Below are positions 19,985-27,467 of a DNA stretch of 47,978 nt, piece after piece. The first letter of the stretch is position 1, and every line of letters starts with the position of its first letter. The translations under genes were made by a program, and so were the position numbers. The notes below the pieces were generated by a model. It saw only the letters and a program-made list of their open reading frames with translations, was not told the origin of the DNA and searched no databases. The DNA is taken from positions 1 through 47,978 of the forward strand of contig CALULJ010000012.1 of assembly GCA_944321445.1 (NCBI GenBank), written 5' to 3'. The DNA comes from an uncultured Collinsella sp. GTDB lineage: Bacteria; Actinomycetota; Coriobacteriia; Coriobacteriales; Coriobacteriaceae.

Positions 19985-21822
19985 GCGGCATCGCCTTCTT
20001 CGTACTCATGTGCATAGCGGGCGCGTGTTGAGGAAGGGGAGAAGGAGGGAGCTCCGGCGCGTTCGCCCGCCACCCCGTGCTCCTTCATCTTCTGCCACGC
20101 GGGGAAGCAGCCCAGAAACGCGTCGAGCGTATAGCACGCGGCGCTGCAGTCGAGCGCTTGCCCCATCGCGAAAATCTCAGGCGGGCGGATACCCGACCGC
20201 TCGACCACGTCGGCGTTCATAAAGATCTCGTCCGGCGTGCCGTCGCCGATGATCTCGCCGTCGCACAGCACGATGATGCGATCCGCGAACTGGCAAACCA
20301 GCTGCATGTCGTGGGTCGCGATCACCACGGTGTCCGTGACGCCGCGCAGGTCGGCTATGAGCCGGGTAATCTCTTGCCGCGTGCCAATGTCCAGATTCGC
20401 GGTCGGTTCGTCCAGCAGCAGCACCGGAGGGTTCAGCGCGATGCCGATGGCAAGCGAAGCACGGCGCATCTGGCCGCCCGACATCAGGCGCCCGTCGTGG
20501 TCGGCGAGTTCGGTCAGTCGGAAGCGTCCCAGCAGCTCATCGGTGCGCGCAGCAGCGTCATCGACCCCGCGCGCTCGCATGGCGAACTCGATGTCGGCGC
20601 GAATCGAATCCTTGATGAACATCTGCTCGGGGTTCTGATACACCAGCGACAGCTTCTCCGACAGCTCGTCGGGGCCCATTCCGCGCGTCGGCGCGCCATC
20701 CAGCAAAATCTCGCCTGCCTGCGGTTTGATCAGCCCGTACAGGAGCTTCATGAGCGTCGATTTGCCAGCGCCGTTCGAACCCACGAGCGCAATCTTCTCG
20801 CCGCGCTGGATATCGAGGTCGAGTCCCTCGAACACACGCCGTGGCGCCCCCTTCACGCTGCGATAGCTTACGCTCACGTTGCGGAATCGCACAATCGGGT
20901 CGGCGGAGAGGGAGGAACCTCCCGCGTCGGCCGTGCGGTCTGCACCTTCATCAGAGCCCGCACGATCGGCGGGCGGGATGAACGGAATTCCCGAGAACGC
21001 CGCGAACCCTTCCTCCACCGTCGTGGGCAGCGGCGCCCGCTGCGGCAAAGCGCCGGCGTGTTTGAGCTCGCGACCTGCCAACGCAATCTGCGGCGGATGC
21101 ACGTCGCTTGCCTCCAGGTCTTCGAGCTGCTGCAGCGCCTCGTGTGCCGGCAGCGTCCATGCGATGGTGCCGTTGCGCATGAGCGCGGCAGACTTGCAAT
21201 ATTTCGCGATGAAATCGGTGTGGTGCTCGATGACGATGATCGTCTTCCCGTGATTCTCGTTGAGGTCGCGCAGTACCTCGTAGGTTTTCTGAGCATGGTA
21301 CGGGTCGAGTTGCGCCACGGGCTCGTCCAGCACGATGACCCCCGGTTCCAGCGCAATTGCCCCCGCGAGCGCCAGCAGGTGCTTCTGCCCGCCCGACAGC
21401 TGCCATATGTACGATTCGGCGCGGTCGGACAATCCGCAGAGGTCGAGGGCACGCATGCCGCGCTCGATGTAGTCGTCGTACGCATAGTTCAGGCACGAGA
21501 ACGACGCTTCGTCCAGCACAGTCGGTCGCACGAGCTGATTCTCAAAATCTTGATATACGTATCCAATTTTCCGCGCCAGCTCGCCGATCTGCGCCGTGGC
21601 GGCGTCGATGCCGCCCACGGTGATCGTCCCGGTAAGATCGCCAACGATGAACTGCGGAATCAGCCCGTTCATCGTTTTGCAGAGCGTTGATTTTCCGCAG
21701 CCGTTCGCCCCCATGATGGCTAGAAAGTCGCCCTCCGGAACGTCCAGGCAGACGTTCCGGAGGGTAGGGGCTGCTGCGCCGGGATATGTGAAAGTCACAT
21801 CTTCAAGGGTTACAGCAGACAC
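19981..21822 (-). CDS. ECF transporter fused double ATPase (EcfA-EcfA')
   Basis: 613 residues holding both energy-coupling ATPases in one chain. Domain 1: Walker A GANGCGKST (38-46), Q-loop region YQDFENQ, signature LSGGQ (142-146), Walker B VIVLDEP (166-168). Domain 2: Walker A GSNGAGKST (348-356), Q-loop VYQNPEQMF, signature MSGGQ (447-451, Met for the usual Leu), Walker B VLLLDEP (471-473). The linker (~245-305) is long and low-complexity, and a ~50-residue C-terminal extension (after RPPEIFAMG) has no recognised function. The S-component gene ends only 11 bases upstream and ecfT overlaps downstream. The dedicated arrangement suggests a group I ECF system serving one substrate. Confidence 0.93.
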   Translation of the reverse strand: MSAVTLEDVTFTYPGAAAPTLRNVCLDVPEGDFLAIMGANGCGKSTLCKTMNGLIPQFIVGDLTGTITVGGIDAATAQIGELARKIGYVYQDFENQLVRPTVLDEASFSCLNYAYDDYIERGMRALDLCGLSDRAESYIWQLSGGQKHLLALAGAIALEPGVIVLDEPVAQLDPYHAQKTYEVLRDLNENHGKTIIVIEHHTDFIAKYCKSAALMRNGTIAWTLPAHEALQQLEDLEASDVHPPQIALAGRELKHAGALPQRAPLPTTVEEGFAAFSGIPFIPPADRAGSDEGADRTADAGGSSLSADPIVRFRNVSVSYRSVKGAPRRVFEGLDLDIQRGEKIALVGSNGAGKSTLMKLLYGLIKPQAGEILLDGAPTRGMGPDELSEKLSLVYQNPEQMFIKDSIRADIEFAMRARGVDDAAARTDELLGRFRLTELADHDGRLMSGGQMRRASLAIGIALNPPVLLLDEPTANLDIGTRQEITRLIADLRGVTDTVVIATHDMQLVCQFADRIIVLCDGEIIGDGTPDEIFMNADVVERSGIRPPEIFAMGQALDCSAACYTLDAFLGCFPAWQKMKEHGVAGERAGAPSFSPSSTRARYAHEYEEGDAA

Positions 21823-21833
21823 AAGGCGGCTCC

Positions 21834-22676
21834 CTAGGCGTTCCTAAGCTGCGCGGAACGACGTGCCCAGAAGGCAACGATCAGGGCGACAACCGCGGCA
21901 ACGCCTATGCCTGTGAAGATCGCGATCTGGCTCTCTGCCCATTCAGCCTCCCACTCGATGATCGAGAAGCCGGCCTTCGACACGCAGGCCACCACAATCG
22001 CGACGATAAAGCCCACGGCAGACCAAGCGATGACGCGTCCGCTCAGGGTCGGGGCGGCGTCGTTTTCCGGCGTGCGCGGCTTGCAGCCCAAAAGCGGCTC
22101 GATCTTGCCGTACAGGCGCGGGACCAAAAACAGCGTGGGCAGCAGGCAGAACAGGATGCCCGAGAAGCACAAATCGTTCAGGAAGGCGAAGCCCTCGGTG
22201 GCAAAGACCGATTCGGGCAGGCCGGCGACGGCCTCGAAGTCATCGACGGCTACCTGGACCTTCACGATGTCCACCACGGCGCTCATGGCGAGTTGAATGG
22301 CCGGACCGGTGATGGCGGCGATGGCGACCTGCTTAGCGTTACGGGGGTCGCGGACCATGAGGCCTGCGATGTAGACGCCGATGGTCACAGTGAGGAACTT
22401 CTCGAGCTCACCAAGCCCGCCGAACTGGCCAAGCATAATCTCGGAAAACACGAGCTCGCCGGTGGCAGCGCCCAGGGCGGCGGACAGCGGATCGAAGAGC
22501 ATCGCGAGCGTCAGCGGGATGAACAGAAAGAATTCGACGGACAGCTCGACGATGCCGATTTGCACCGACGGAATGAGCTCAGAGATGAGCGTCGCCAAAC
22601 CGTACAACGACATGGACAGTACGAAGACCATGAGCTTTTGGGACTGCGTCGCCCCTCGCTCGGCATACGTAGACAT
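21834..22676 (-). CDS. Putative ECF transporter S component, substrate unknown
   Basis: 280 residues, strongly hydrophobic. About seven or eight likely membrane helices are visible, including LMVFVLSMSLYGLATLIS, FFLFIPLTLAMLF and VIAWSAVGFIVAIVVACV. It is the first gene of the ECF operon, and the ATPase gene starts 11 bases later. No vitamin-specific signature (BioY, ThiT, RibU, CbiM type) was recognised. It is longer than most S components (~180-200), with the excess mainly in the C-terminal ~80 residues (two extra helices and a KPRTPENDAAP loop). Start 22676 follows AGAGGGGAG. Membership of the S class is inferred from context and hydrophobicity. Confidence 0.7.
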   Translation of the reverse strand: MSTYAERGATQSQKLMVFVLSMSLYGLATLISELIPSVQIGIVELSVEFFLFIPLTLAMLFDPLSAALGAATGELVFSEIMLGQFGGLGELEKFLTVTIGVYIAGLMVRDPRNAKQVAIAAITGPAIQLAMSAVVDIVKVQVAVDDFEAVAGLPESVFATEGFAFLNDLCFSGILFCLLPTLFLVPRLYGKIEPLLGCKPRTPENDAAPTLSGRVIAWSAVGFIVAIVVACVSKAGFSIIEWEAEWAESQIAIFTGIGVAAVVALIVAFWARRSAQLRNA

Positions 22677-22710
22677 GGATGGACTCCCCTCTTTCAGTGG
22701 CCTTTTTGGC

Positions 22711-22780
22711 CGGGTTCTGTTGCCGGCGCACTCGGTGCCGACGCAGATAAAGATAGGAGCCTACCTGCTGAAATCGTTAA
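22711..22780 (-). promoter_or_regulatory. Structured 5' leader of the ECF operon, possible riboswitch-like element
   Basis: Read on the minus strand, two adjacent stems precede the S-component gene: GCAGGTA...TATCTGC (one G-U pair), whose loop holds GGCTCCTATC, then GTCGGCAC...GTGCGCCGGC with a small bulge. These are followed by AACAGAACCCGG and a GGCC-AAAAA-GGCC hairpin 20-odd bases before the ribosome site. GGTAGGCTCCTAT and GGCAACAGAACC recall pieces of the M-box (ykoK) magnesium aptamer, but the element is too short and not a true match. Treated as an unassigned candidate. Confidence 0.4.
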
Positions 22781-22974
22781 GGGGTCCGTAAATTGAAAAT
22801 AAGCTTTCGCGGGACGGAACCATGAAAAAAATTTCGTCTGCAATCGGGTGTGAGCATCCATCGTGCCCATCTCTATGCAAACCGCTCAAATCTCCTCTTT
22901 ACAGTTTTCTTATAAACGATGCTTTTCGCGTTTGGTAACGCGAGCAGCGCCCTGTTTCTCTTCGGGGTTCTGGG

Positions 22975-22980
22975 TACAAT
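22975..22980 (+). promoter_or_regulatory. -10-like TACAAT before the MoaE-like gene
   Basis: TACAAT lies 69 bases before the ATG at 23050; the -35 region is poor. The 373-base gap 22677-23049 holds this site, the ECF leader on the other strand, and otherwise nothing recognisable. Confidence 0.35.
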
Positions 22981-23049
22981 ACTGCCCGTTCTATTGGCTT
23001 TTCGGGCGCGCCCTCCTCGTGACGTCCCGCTGCCTACCAAGGAGTTCTC

Positions 23050-23457
23050 ATGGCACAGAGCATGCCTTCCATTGATGCCTGGCTCGCCGAGGCCAAGGCC
23101 GACCCCAGCTTCCGCGCGTGCGGCATGTACCTCGTCCACAACGGGACCGTCCGCGAGACGCCCAAGGCCGAGGTCCGCGGCATCGAGACCGACGGCGTGC
23201 AGCCCGGCAGCAAGGTCGGCAGCATGGTGTTTTCCTACGATCGCGCGAAGGTCGACGCCGCCGTCGACGAGGCGCGCCGCCTTCCCGGCATCGGCTACGT
23301 GCGCGTATGGCTCAACGAGGGCGAACTTTCTGTGGGCGACGACATCATGCTCGTGCTTATCGGCGGCGACATCCGTCCGCGCGTCATCGATGCCCTGCAG
23401 CAGCTGGTTGGCACCATCAAAAACAAGTGCGTTTCCGAGGTCGAGCGCCCCGCGTAG
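23050..23457 (+). CDS. Small MoaE-like protein (molybdopterin synthase large-subunit fold)
   Basis: 135 residues; ATG 23050 with AAGGAG six bases upstream. Similarity to MoaE is seen in HNGTVRETPKAEVRG near residue 30, YVRVWLNEGELSVGDDIMLVLIGGDIRPRVIDALQQ and the closing IKNKCVSEVE. Residues that in MoaE form the acidic/basic active site are only partly matched: the usual lysine-rich PIWK-type motif is absent, although Lys residues occur in TIKNKC. No moaD, moaA, moaB or moaC is adjacent. It may be a diverged, possibly non-catalytic MoaE paralogue, or a stand-alone member of a MoaE-like family. Two large inverted repeats follow its stop codon. Confidence 0.6.
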   Translation: MAQSMPSIDAWLAEAKADPSFRACGMYLVHNGTVRETPKAEVRGIETDGVQPGSKVGSMVFSYDRAKVDAAVDEARRLPGIGYVRVWLNEGELSVGDDIMLVLIGGDIRPRVIDALQQLVGTIKNKCVSEVERPA

Positions 23458-23470
23458 CCCCAGCGCGCAC

Positions 23471-23654
23471 CGTTTCCCCAGGATTAACTTCTTACGAAGC
23501 GTTTGTGTATGGGTTTTCGGCCGCCCTCGAAGTAGACGCTCAAACAGGCATCCTTCCGACCTGCGCTTTTGTCGGCCAGACTCGTCGGGCTACTCGGGCA
23601 AAGCGCAAAAACCCATACACAACCGCTTCGCCAGACGTTAATCCTGGGGAAACG
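23471..23654. repeat. Long-stem repeat element R1 (90-nt loop with AGTAG/CTACT)
   Basis: Outer arms of 18 bases (23471-23488 and 23637-23654, CGTTTCCCCAGGATTAAC) are perfect. They run into a further 29-base stem (23489-23517 and 23608-23636) with four mismatches, containing GTGTATGGGTTTT. The 90-base loop (23518-23607) carries AGTAGAC 13 bases from its start and CTACT 13 bases from its end. Member of a four-copy family in this window (R1-R4). Confidence 0.85.
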
Positions 23655-23715
23655 CTGGCAGCCAGCGCCGATCGAGCGCCGCCATCTCCGTCCGAGTGGC
23701 AAAATCCAGGGACTT

Positions 23716-23890
23716 TGTGGCGCATAACGTCTTGCGAAGACCTCGTGTGCAGGTTTTTGAGGCCCGCCCGAGTAGACACGCTATAGTGCGCAGATAAAAT
23801 GCCTGGTCGGCGATGTATCGGCTTAGACGTCTACTTTTGAGGTGGCGAAAAACATGCACACGAGGTCTTCGCAAGACGTTATGCGCCACA
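23716..23890. repeat. Long-stem repeat element R2 (89-nt loop with AGTAG/CTACT)
   Basis: Arms 23716-23758 and 23848-23890 are complementary in 42 of 43 positions and contain CGAAGACCTCGTGTGCA. The 89-base loop (23759-23847) carries AGTAGAC 12 bases from its start and CTACT 12 bases from its end. R1 and R2 lie in tandem, 61 bases apart, and together fill the 476-base gap between the convergent MoaE-like and PF06541 genes. Confidence 0.88.
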
Positions 23891-23933
23891 AGCCTGCCGG
23901 GTTTCAGCCCCCAAACAGCCCAAATCTTGCCAT

Positions 23934-25241
23934 CTACGCCTTCGGCGCCAGCACCTCCGCGTTCGCATTGCCAGAATCAATACGACCGGAGTTATCGGGA
24001 TGGATCGTCATGCTCTGGAACCGATGCTCCATATACTGGTTGTCGAAGTTCTTCGCGTAAAACTCCTCGACCGGCGAGCTGGGCGCAATATCGCTCACCC
24101 GCTCGAACCAGCAGTCCAGCGCTTGCAGCGTCATAACCGCATTTACCAGCATCAACACAGCGCAGAGCGTCGTGAACGAGTAGCATGCCTTCCAGGGAAT
24201 CAGGTTGATGAGCCCAAGCAGACGCGGCAGCAGCACCTTGATCCATACGAGCCCCAGCACGCCCCAGATTCCGGCGAACATCGTCGACGTGCGCCCGTCG
24301 CACAGCGCAGCGATAGGGTCGGGAATCACGCCGAACAGCATCGACCCCGTATAATCCCAGGCCACGGCACCAAACGCGGTCTGCATGAACCAGCTCACGG
24401 CGTACTCGAACGCCCCGCCGATCACCGCACTCACCAAAAAGATAATCACGACGTTCTTCCTATAAAACCGGTTGAGCGCCACGGTCATAAGCACCGCGCC
24501 CACGCCATAGATGGGGGAGAAGGGCCCGAACAGCAGCCCCGCGCGATCCTGGTACACGCCTGGGTCGACGACGGTCATATGCCAAATGACCTCGAGCACG
24601 AGTCCCAGCACGCTGCACACCATGAACACCCAGAACAGATTGAAGAAATTGAGCTTGATATAGCCCTCGCCGGTCTCGTCGCGCCCGAGCATGCCCTCCT
24701 CGGCCGCCTCACGCTCCTGCATGCTGCGCAGGCGCGCCTGCAGGTCGCGCTCTTCGCGCAGCGTCGGGTCGATGGTGACCGAAATCACCAGCAAAATCAC
24801 GAGCTGGATGGCGGGCTGGATGAGCTGCCCGCCGATGCCGTTGAGCATCACGGCGATGACCATCTGCGCAATCGTGATGGCAATGAGGACTTCCGACCAT
24901 ATGGCTGCGTTGCGCCGGCGGTTTTTGAGCAGCGAATAGCCGAAGCGAATGAGCAGCACCGACGCCACGAGTGAAAGCAGCACGTTGATAACGGTGACGA
25001 CGATGGTGAGCGTCGGGTCGCTCGCGACGCTCAGGTGCTCGGGCGACCTCACCACGACCAGCGCGACCACGGCGATGAGCATCACGATGAGTGGCAGCAT
25101 GATGATGCCGTCGGCCATGCACAAGATGCCGTACACCTTCAGGTAGCGGGGGATCTTCTTCTGCTCATCGGTGCTGGGGCTCAGAGGGTCCAACTGATTG
25201 GACATGCCGCCGCGCACGGCGGCACGTTTCGATGCGCTCAC
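23934..25241 (-). CDS. Putative ABC-transporter permease-type membrane protein (PF06541 family)
   Basis: 435 residues. GTG 25241 is taken as start because AAGGAG lies seven bases upstream; an ATG at 25205 (MSNQLDPL) has no ribosome site. After a short polar N-terminus there are about four helices (YGILCMADGIIMLPLIVMLI and so on), then a charged loop (LREERDLQARLRSMQEREAAEEG). The C-terminal domain resembles the PF06541 'putative ABC transporter permease' family: FFNLFWVFMVCSVLGLVLEV, DRAGLLFGPFSPIYGVGAVL, IGGAFEYAVSWFMQ, AWDYTGSMLFGVIPDPIAALCDGRTSTMFAGIWG. No ATPase or binding protein is adjacent, so a transport role is a family label only. It is monocistronic. Confidence 0.7.
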   Translation of the reverse strand: MSASKRAAVRGGMSNQLDPLSPSTDEQKKIPRYLKVYGILCMADGIIMLPLIVMLIAVVALVVVRSPEHLSVASDPTLTIVVTVINVLLSLVASVLLIRFGYSLLKNRRRNAAIWSEVLIAITIAQMVIAVMLNGIGGQLIQPAIQLVILLVISVTIDPTLREERDLQARLRSMQEREAAEEGMLGRDETGEGYIKLNFFNLFWVFMVCSVLGLVLEVIWHMTVVDPGVYQDRAGLLFGPFSPIYGVGAVLMTVALNRFYRKNVVIIFLVSAVIGGAFEYAVSWFMQTAFGAVAWDYTGSMLFGVIPDPIAALCDGRTSTMFAGIWGVLGLVWIKVLLPRLLGLINLIPWKACYSFTTLCAVLMLVNAVMTLQALDCWFERVSDIAPSSPVEEFYAKNFDNQYMEHRFQSMTIHPDNSGRIDSGNANAEVLAPKA

Positions 25242-25654
25242 GGGTTTGCTCCTTATCATGCTGACGAACGGTGGTGTCAGGGTGCGGAATTCGGCCAAAG
25301 GATAACGGACGTACACCCCTTCTTCCCCCGCGGGCTAAACCTATTCCAAGAATGGGAAAATAACCCGATTAACGTGGGTTTTTCTTCATAAAACAGATTG
25401 TGAGCACTGTCCGTTTCGGCGCATTGATATGCTGCAAGCACCATGTTGCTCACGCGCATGTGCATGTTGGGCGCGCGGCCCTTGCAACCGGTCGCGCGCC
25501 CGTTTTGTGTGCAGGCCAGGCGGCCATAAGGCGGCAGCGCCCGCAGCCCCGCTCAAGCCCTTCGTAAAAACCTATCGACATCTTCGGAATCCGTGCCGTG
25601 CGCGTGCCTGCGTGCCATAATGTGCGGGTCGTTTACCGCATCCGAAAGGTAGCT
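25242..25654. other. Divergent gap between PF06541 gene and purF
   Basis: 413 bases with no supported gene. It contains a short AACCC...GGGTT stem followed by five T (around 25362-25386) and the GC-rich hairpin annotated at 25469-25506. Apart from these, nothing recognisable. Confidence 0.5.
25469..25506 (+). terminator. GC-rich hairpin with short T-run in the purF leader
   Basis: GGGCGCGCG (25469-25477) pairs with CGCGCGCCC (25493-25501), followed by G and four T. It lies ~150 bases before the purF start with no plus-strand gene upstream, so if functional it would act as an attenuator of purF rather than a gene-end terminator. Confidence 0.5.
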
Positions 25655-27268
25655 ATGATTCAAGAATCCCCGCGCGCCGCAGCCTGCGCCCCCATCGCCC
25701 CCGCCTCCGACGACACCCTCCATGAAGAGTGCGGCGTCTTTGGCGTGTGGGCACCCGACCGCGACGTCGCGCGTCTCACGTATTTCGGTCTGAAGGCGCT
25801 GCAGCATCGCGGCCAGGAATCTGCGGGCATCGCGGTGGGCGACGGCGGCACGGTGATGGTCCGCAAAGACCTCGGCCTCATCGACCAGGTCTTTTCCGAT
25901 GCCGACCTTTCCACGCTCACCGGCCAGCTCGCCGTGGGCCACGTGCGCTACGGTACCGCGGGCGCCAAGAGCTGGGAGGCCGCGCAGCCGCACCTCTCCA
26001 CCATCAACGACGTTATCATCGCGCTCGCGCACAACGGCACGCTCGTCAACACCGACGAGCTGCGCCGCCAGCTCATCGAGCTGGGCGTGCCCTTCCTCTC
26101 CAATTCCGACTCCGAGGTCGCCGCCAAACTCATCGGCTACTTCACCCAGCGCACGCACCATCTGCGCGAGGGCATCCGCAAAACCATGGAACTCGTGCGC
26201 GGCGGCTACGCCATGACGCTCATCAACGAGCAGGCGCTCTACGCGTTCCGCGACCCCTACGGCATCCGCCCGCTCGTGCTGGGGCAGCTGGTGGAAGAAC
26301 CGACCGCCGAGTCGCCCGCGACCGGCGGCTGGGTCGTGGCGTCCGAAACCTGCGCCCTCGACATCGTGGGCGCCACCTACGTGCGCGACATCCGTCCCGG
26401 CGAGATTCTGCGCATCTCCGCCGACGGCCTCGTGTCCGAACAGGGCGTGCCGTGCGCCGCGGAGAGCGCCGAGTGCATCTTCGAGCAGGTCTACTTCGCC
26501 CGCCCCGACTCCATCATGGGCGGCAAGTCCGTCTACGCCTGCCGCTACGACATGGGCCGCCAGCTGGCACGGGAGAACCCGGTCGACGCCGACATGGTCA
26601 TCGGCGTGCCCGATTCGGGCCTGCCACCGGCGGAGGGCTACGCGCACGAAAGCGGCATCCCCTTCGGCGAGGGCCTCATCAAAAACCGCTATGTGGCCCG
26701 CACGTTCATTCAGCCCACGCAGGAGCTGCGCGCCATGGGCGTCCGCATGAAGCTGAACCCCCTGCGCGACAACATCGCCGGCAAGCGCCTCGTGGTCATC
26801 GATGACTCCATCGTACGCGGTACCACCATGGTGCAGCTGGTGAAGATGCTGCGCCAGGCGGGCGCGGCGGAGGTTCACGTGCGCATCAACTCGCCCGAGG
26901 TCGTGTGGCCGTGCTTCTACGGCATCGATACCGACGTGCAGGCGCAGCTCATCAGCGCCAACAAGACCGTGGACGAAATCTGTGCCTACATTGGGGCCGA
27001 CTCGCTGGGATTCCTGTCGGTCGAGGGCCTGCTCGCCTGCGTGCCTGCCATCGGCGAGGCGCCCGCCGCGGGCTGCCCTGCGCGCGGCTACTGCACGGCG
27101 TGCTTCACCGGCGTGTACCCCATCGCCATCCCCGAGAGCTTCGGCCGCGACAAATTCATGCCCGGCTACGATCCCTGCAACCTCACCGACAGCCCGCTGC
27201 TGCCCCGCGACGTCGTACGCGTCAAGGAGAACGACCACAGCTGGGAGGCCGCGCACCCAGGCAAGTAG
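25655..27268 (+). CDS. purF: Amidophosphoribosyltransferase (glutamine PRPP amidotransferase)
   Basis: Commits PRPP to purine synthesis by forming 5-phosphoribosylamine with glutamine as ammonia donor. 537 residues; ATG 25655 follows GAAAGGT. The N-terminal 25 residues are a propeptide, and the nucleophile after processing is Cys26 (EE-CGVFGVWAP). Glutaminase motifs follow (LQHRGQESAGI, GHVRYGT, AHNGTLVN), then the phosphoribosyltransferase domain with the PRPP loop VVIDDSIVRGTT (~380-391). Cysteines 274, 420, 480 and 483 sit where the [4Fe-4S] ligands lie in the Bacillus subtilis enzyme, so this is the oxygen-sensitive iron-sulphur type, fitting an anaerobe. A 66-bp palindrome separates it from purM. 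Confidence 0.97.
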   Translation: MIQESPRAAACAPIAPASDDTLHEECGVFGVWAPDRDVARLTYFGLKALQHRGQESAGIAVGDGGTVMVRKDLGLIDQVFSDADLSTLTGQLAVGHVRYGTAGAKSWEAAQPHLSTINDVIIALAHNGTLVNTDELRRQLIELGVPFLSNSDSEVAAKLIGYFTQRTHHLREGIRKTMELVRGGYAMTLINEQALYAFRDPYGIRPLVLGQLVEEPTAESPATGGWVVASETCALDIVGATYVRDIRPGEILRISADGLVSEQGVPCAAESAECIFEQVYFARPDSIMGGKSVYACRYDMGRQLARENPVDADMVIGVPDSGLPPAEGYAHESGIPFGEGLIKNRYVARTFIQPTQELRAMGVRMKLNPLRDNIAGKRLVVIDDSIVRGTTMVQLVKMLRQAGAAEVHVRINSPEVVWPCFYGIDTDVQAQLISANKTVDEICAYIGADSLGFLSVEGLLACVPAIGEAPAAGCPARGYCTACFTGVYPIAIPESFGRDKFMPGYDPCNLTDSPLLPRDVVRVKENDHSWEAAHPGK

Positions 27269-27294
27269 CGTGCCGCGCGCGGGAGACGCCGCTC

Positions 27295-27360
27295 TGGGAA
27301 AAAGGGGACAGGCACTTATTTCCCACCGGTGGGAAATAAGTGCCTGTCCCCTTTTTCCCA
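27295..27360. repeat. Perfect 66-bp palindrome, copy 1
   Basis: Left half 27295-27327 and right half 27328-27360 are perfect reverse complements with no spacer, centred on CCCACCGGTGGG. Each half includes GGGGACAGGCACTTATTTCC or its complement, and the right half ends in CCCCTTTTTCCCA. It lies between purF and purM. As RNA it would form a hairpin followed by T-rich sequence and could act as a terminator on either strand. A near-identical copy is at 34010-34075. Confidence 0.92.
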
Positions 27361-27467
27361 CGCCCCCGTCCCCGGTGATTTCACGCGATACAGCCGGCCC
27401 TGTCCTCATCGGTACGGTCGGCTGGTATCATCTTGAGCAGGTAGGACCTCCTTTCGAAAGGATGCGC

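Noticed and set aside
22711-22780. M-box (magnesium) riboswitch call
   Set aside because: Only fragments resemble the consensus; several core segments are missing and the length is less than half the usual aptamer.
23471-23890. Retron msr-msd or IS200/IS605-type RNA explanation for R1/R2
   Set aside because: No reverse transcriptase, TnpA or TnpB/IscB-like gene lies nearby, and no priming-guanosine arrangement was recognised.
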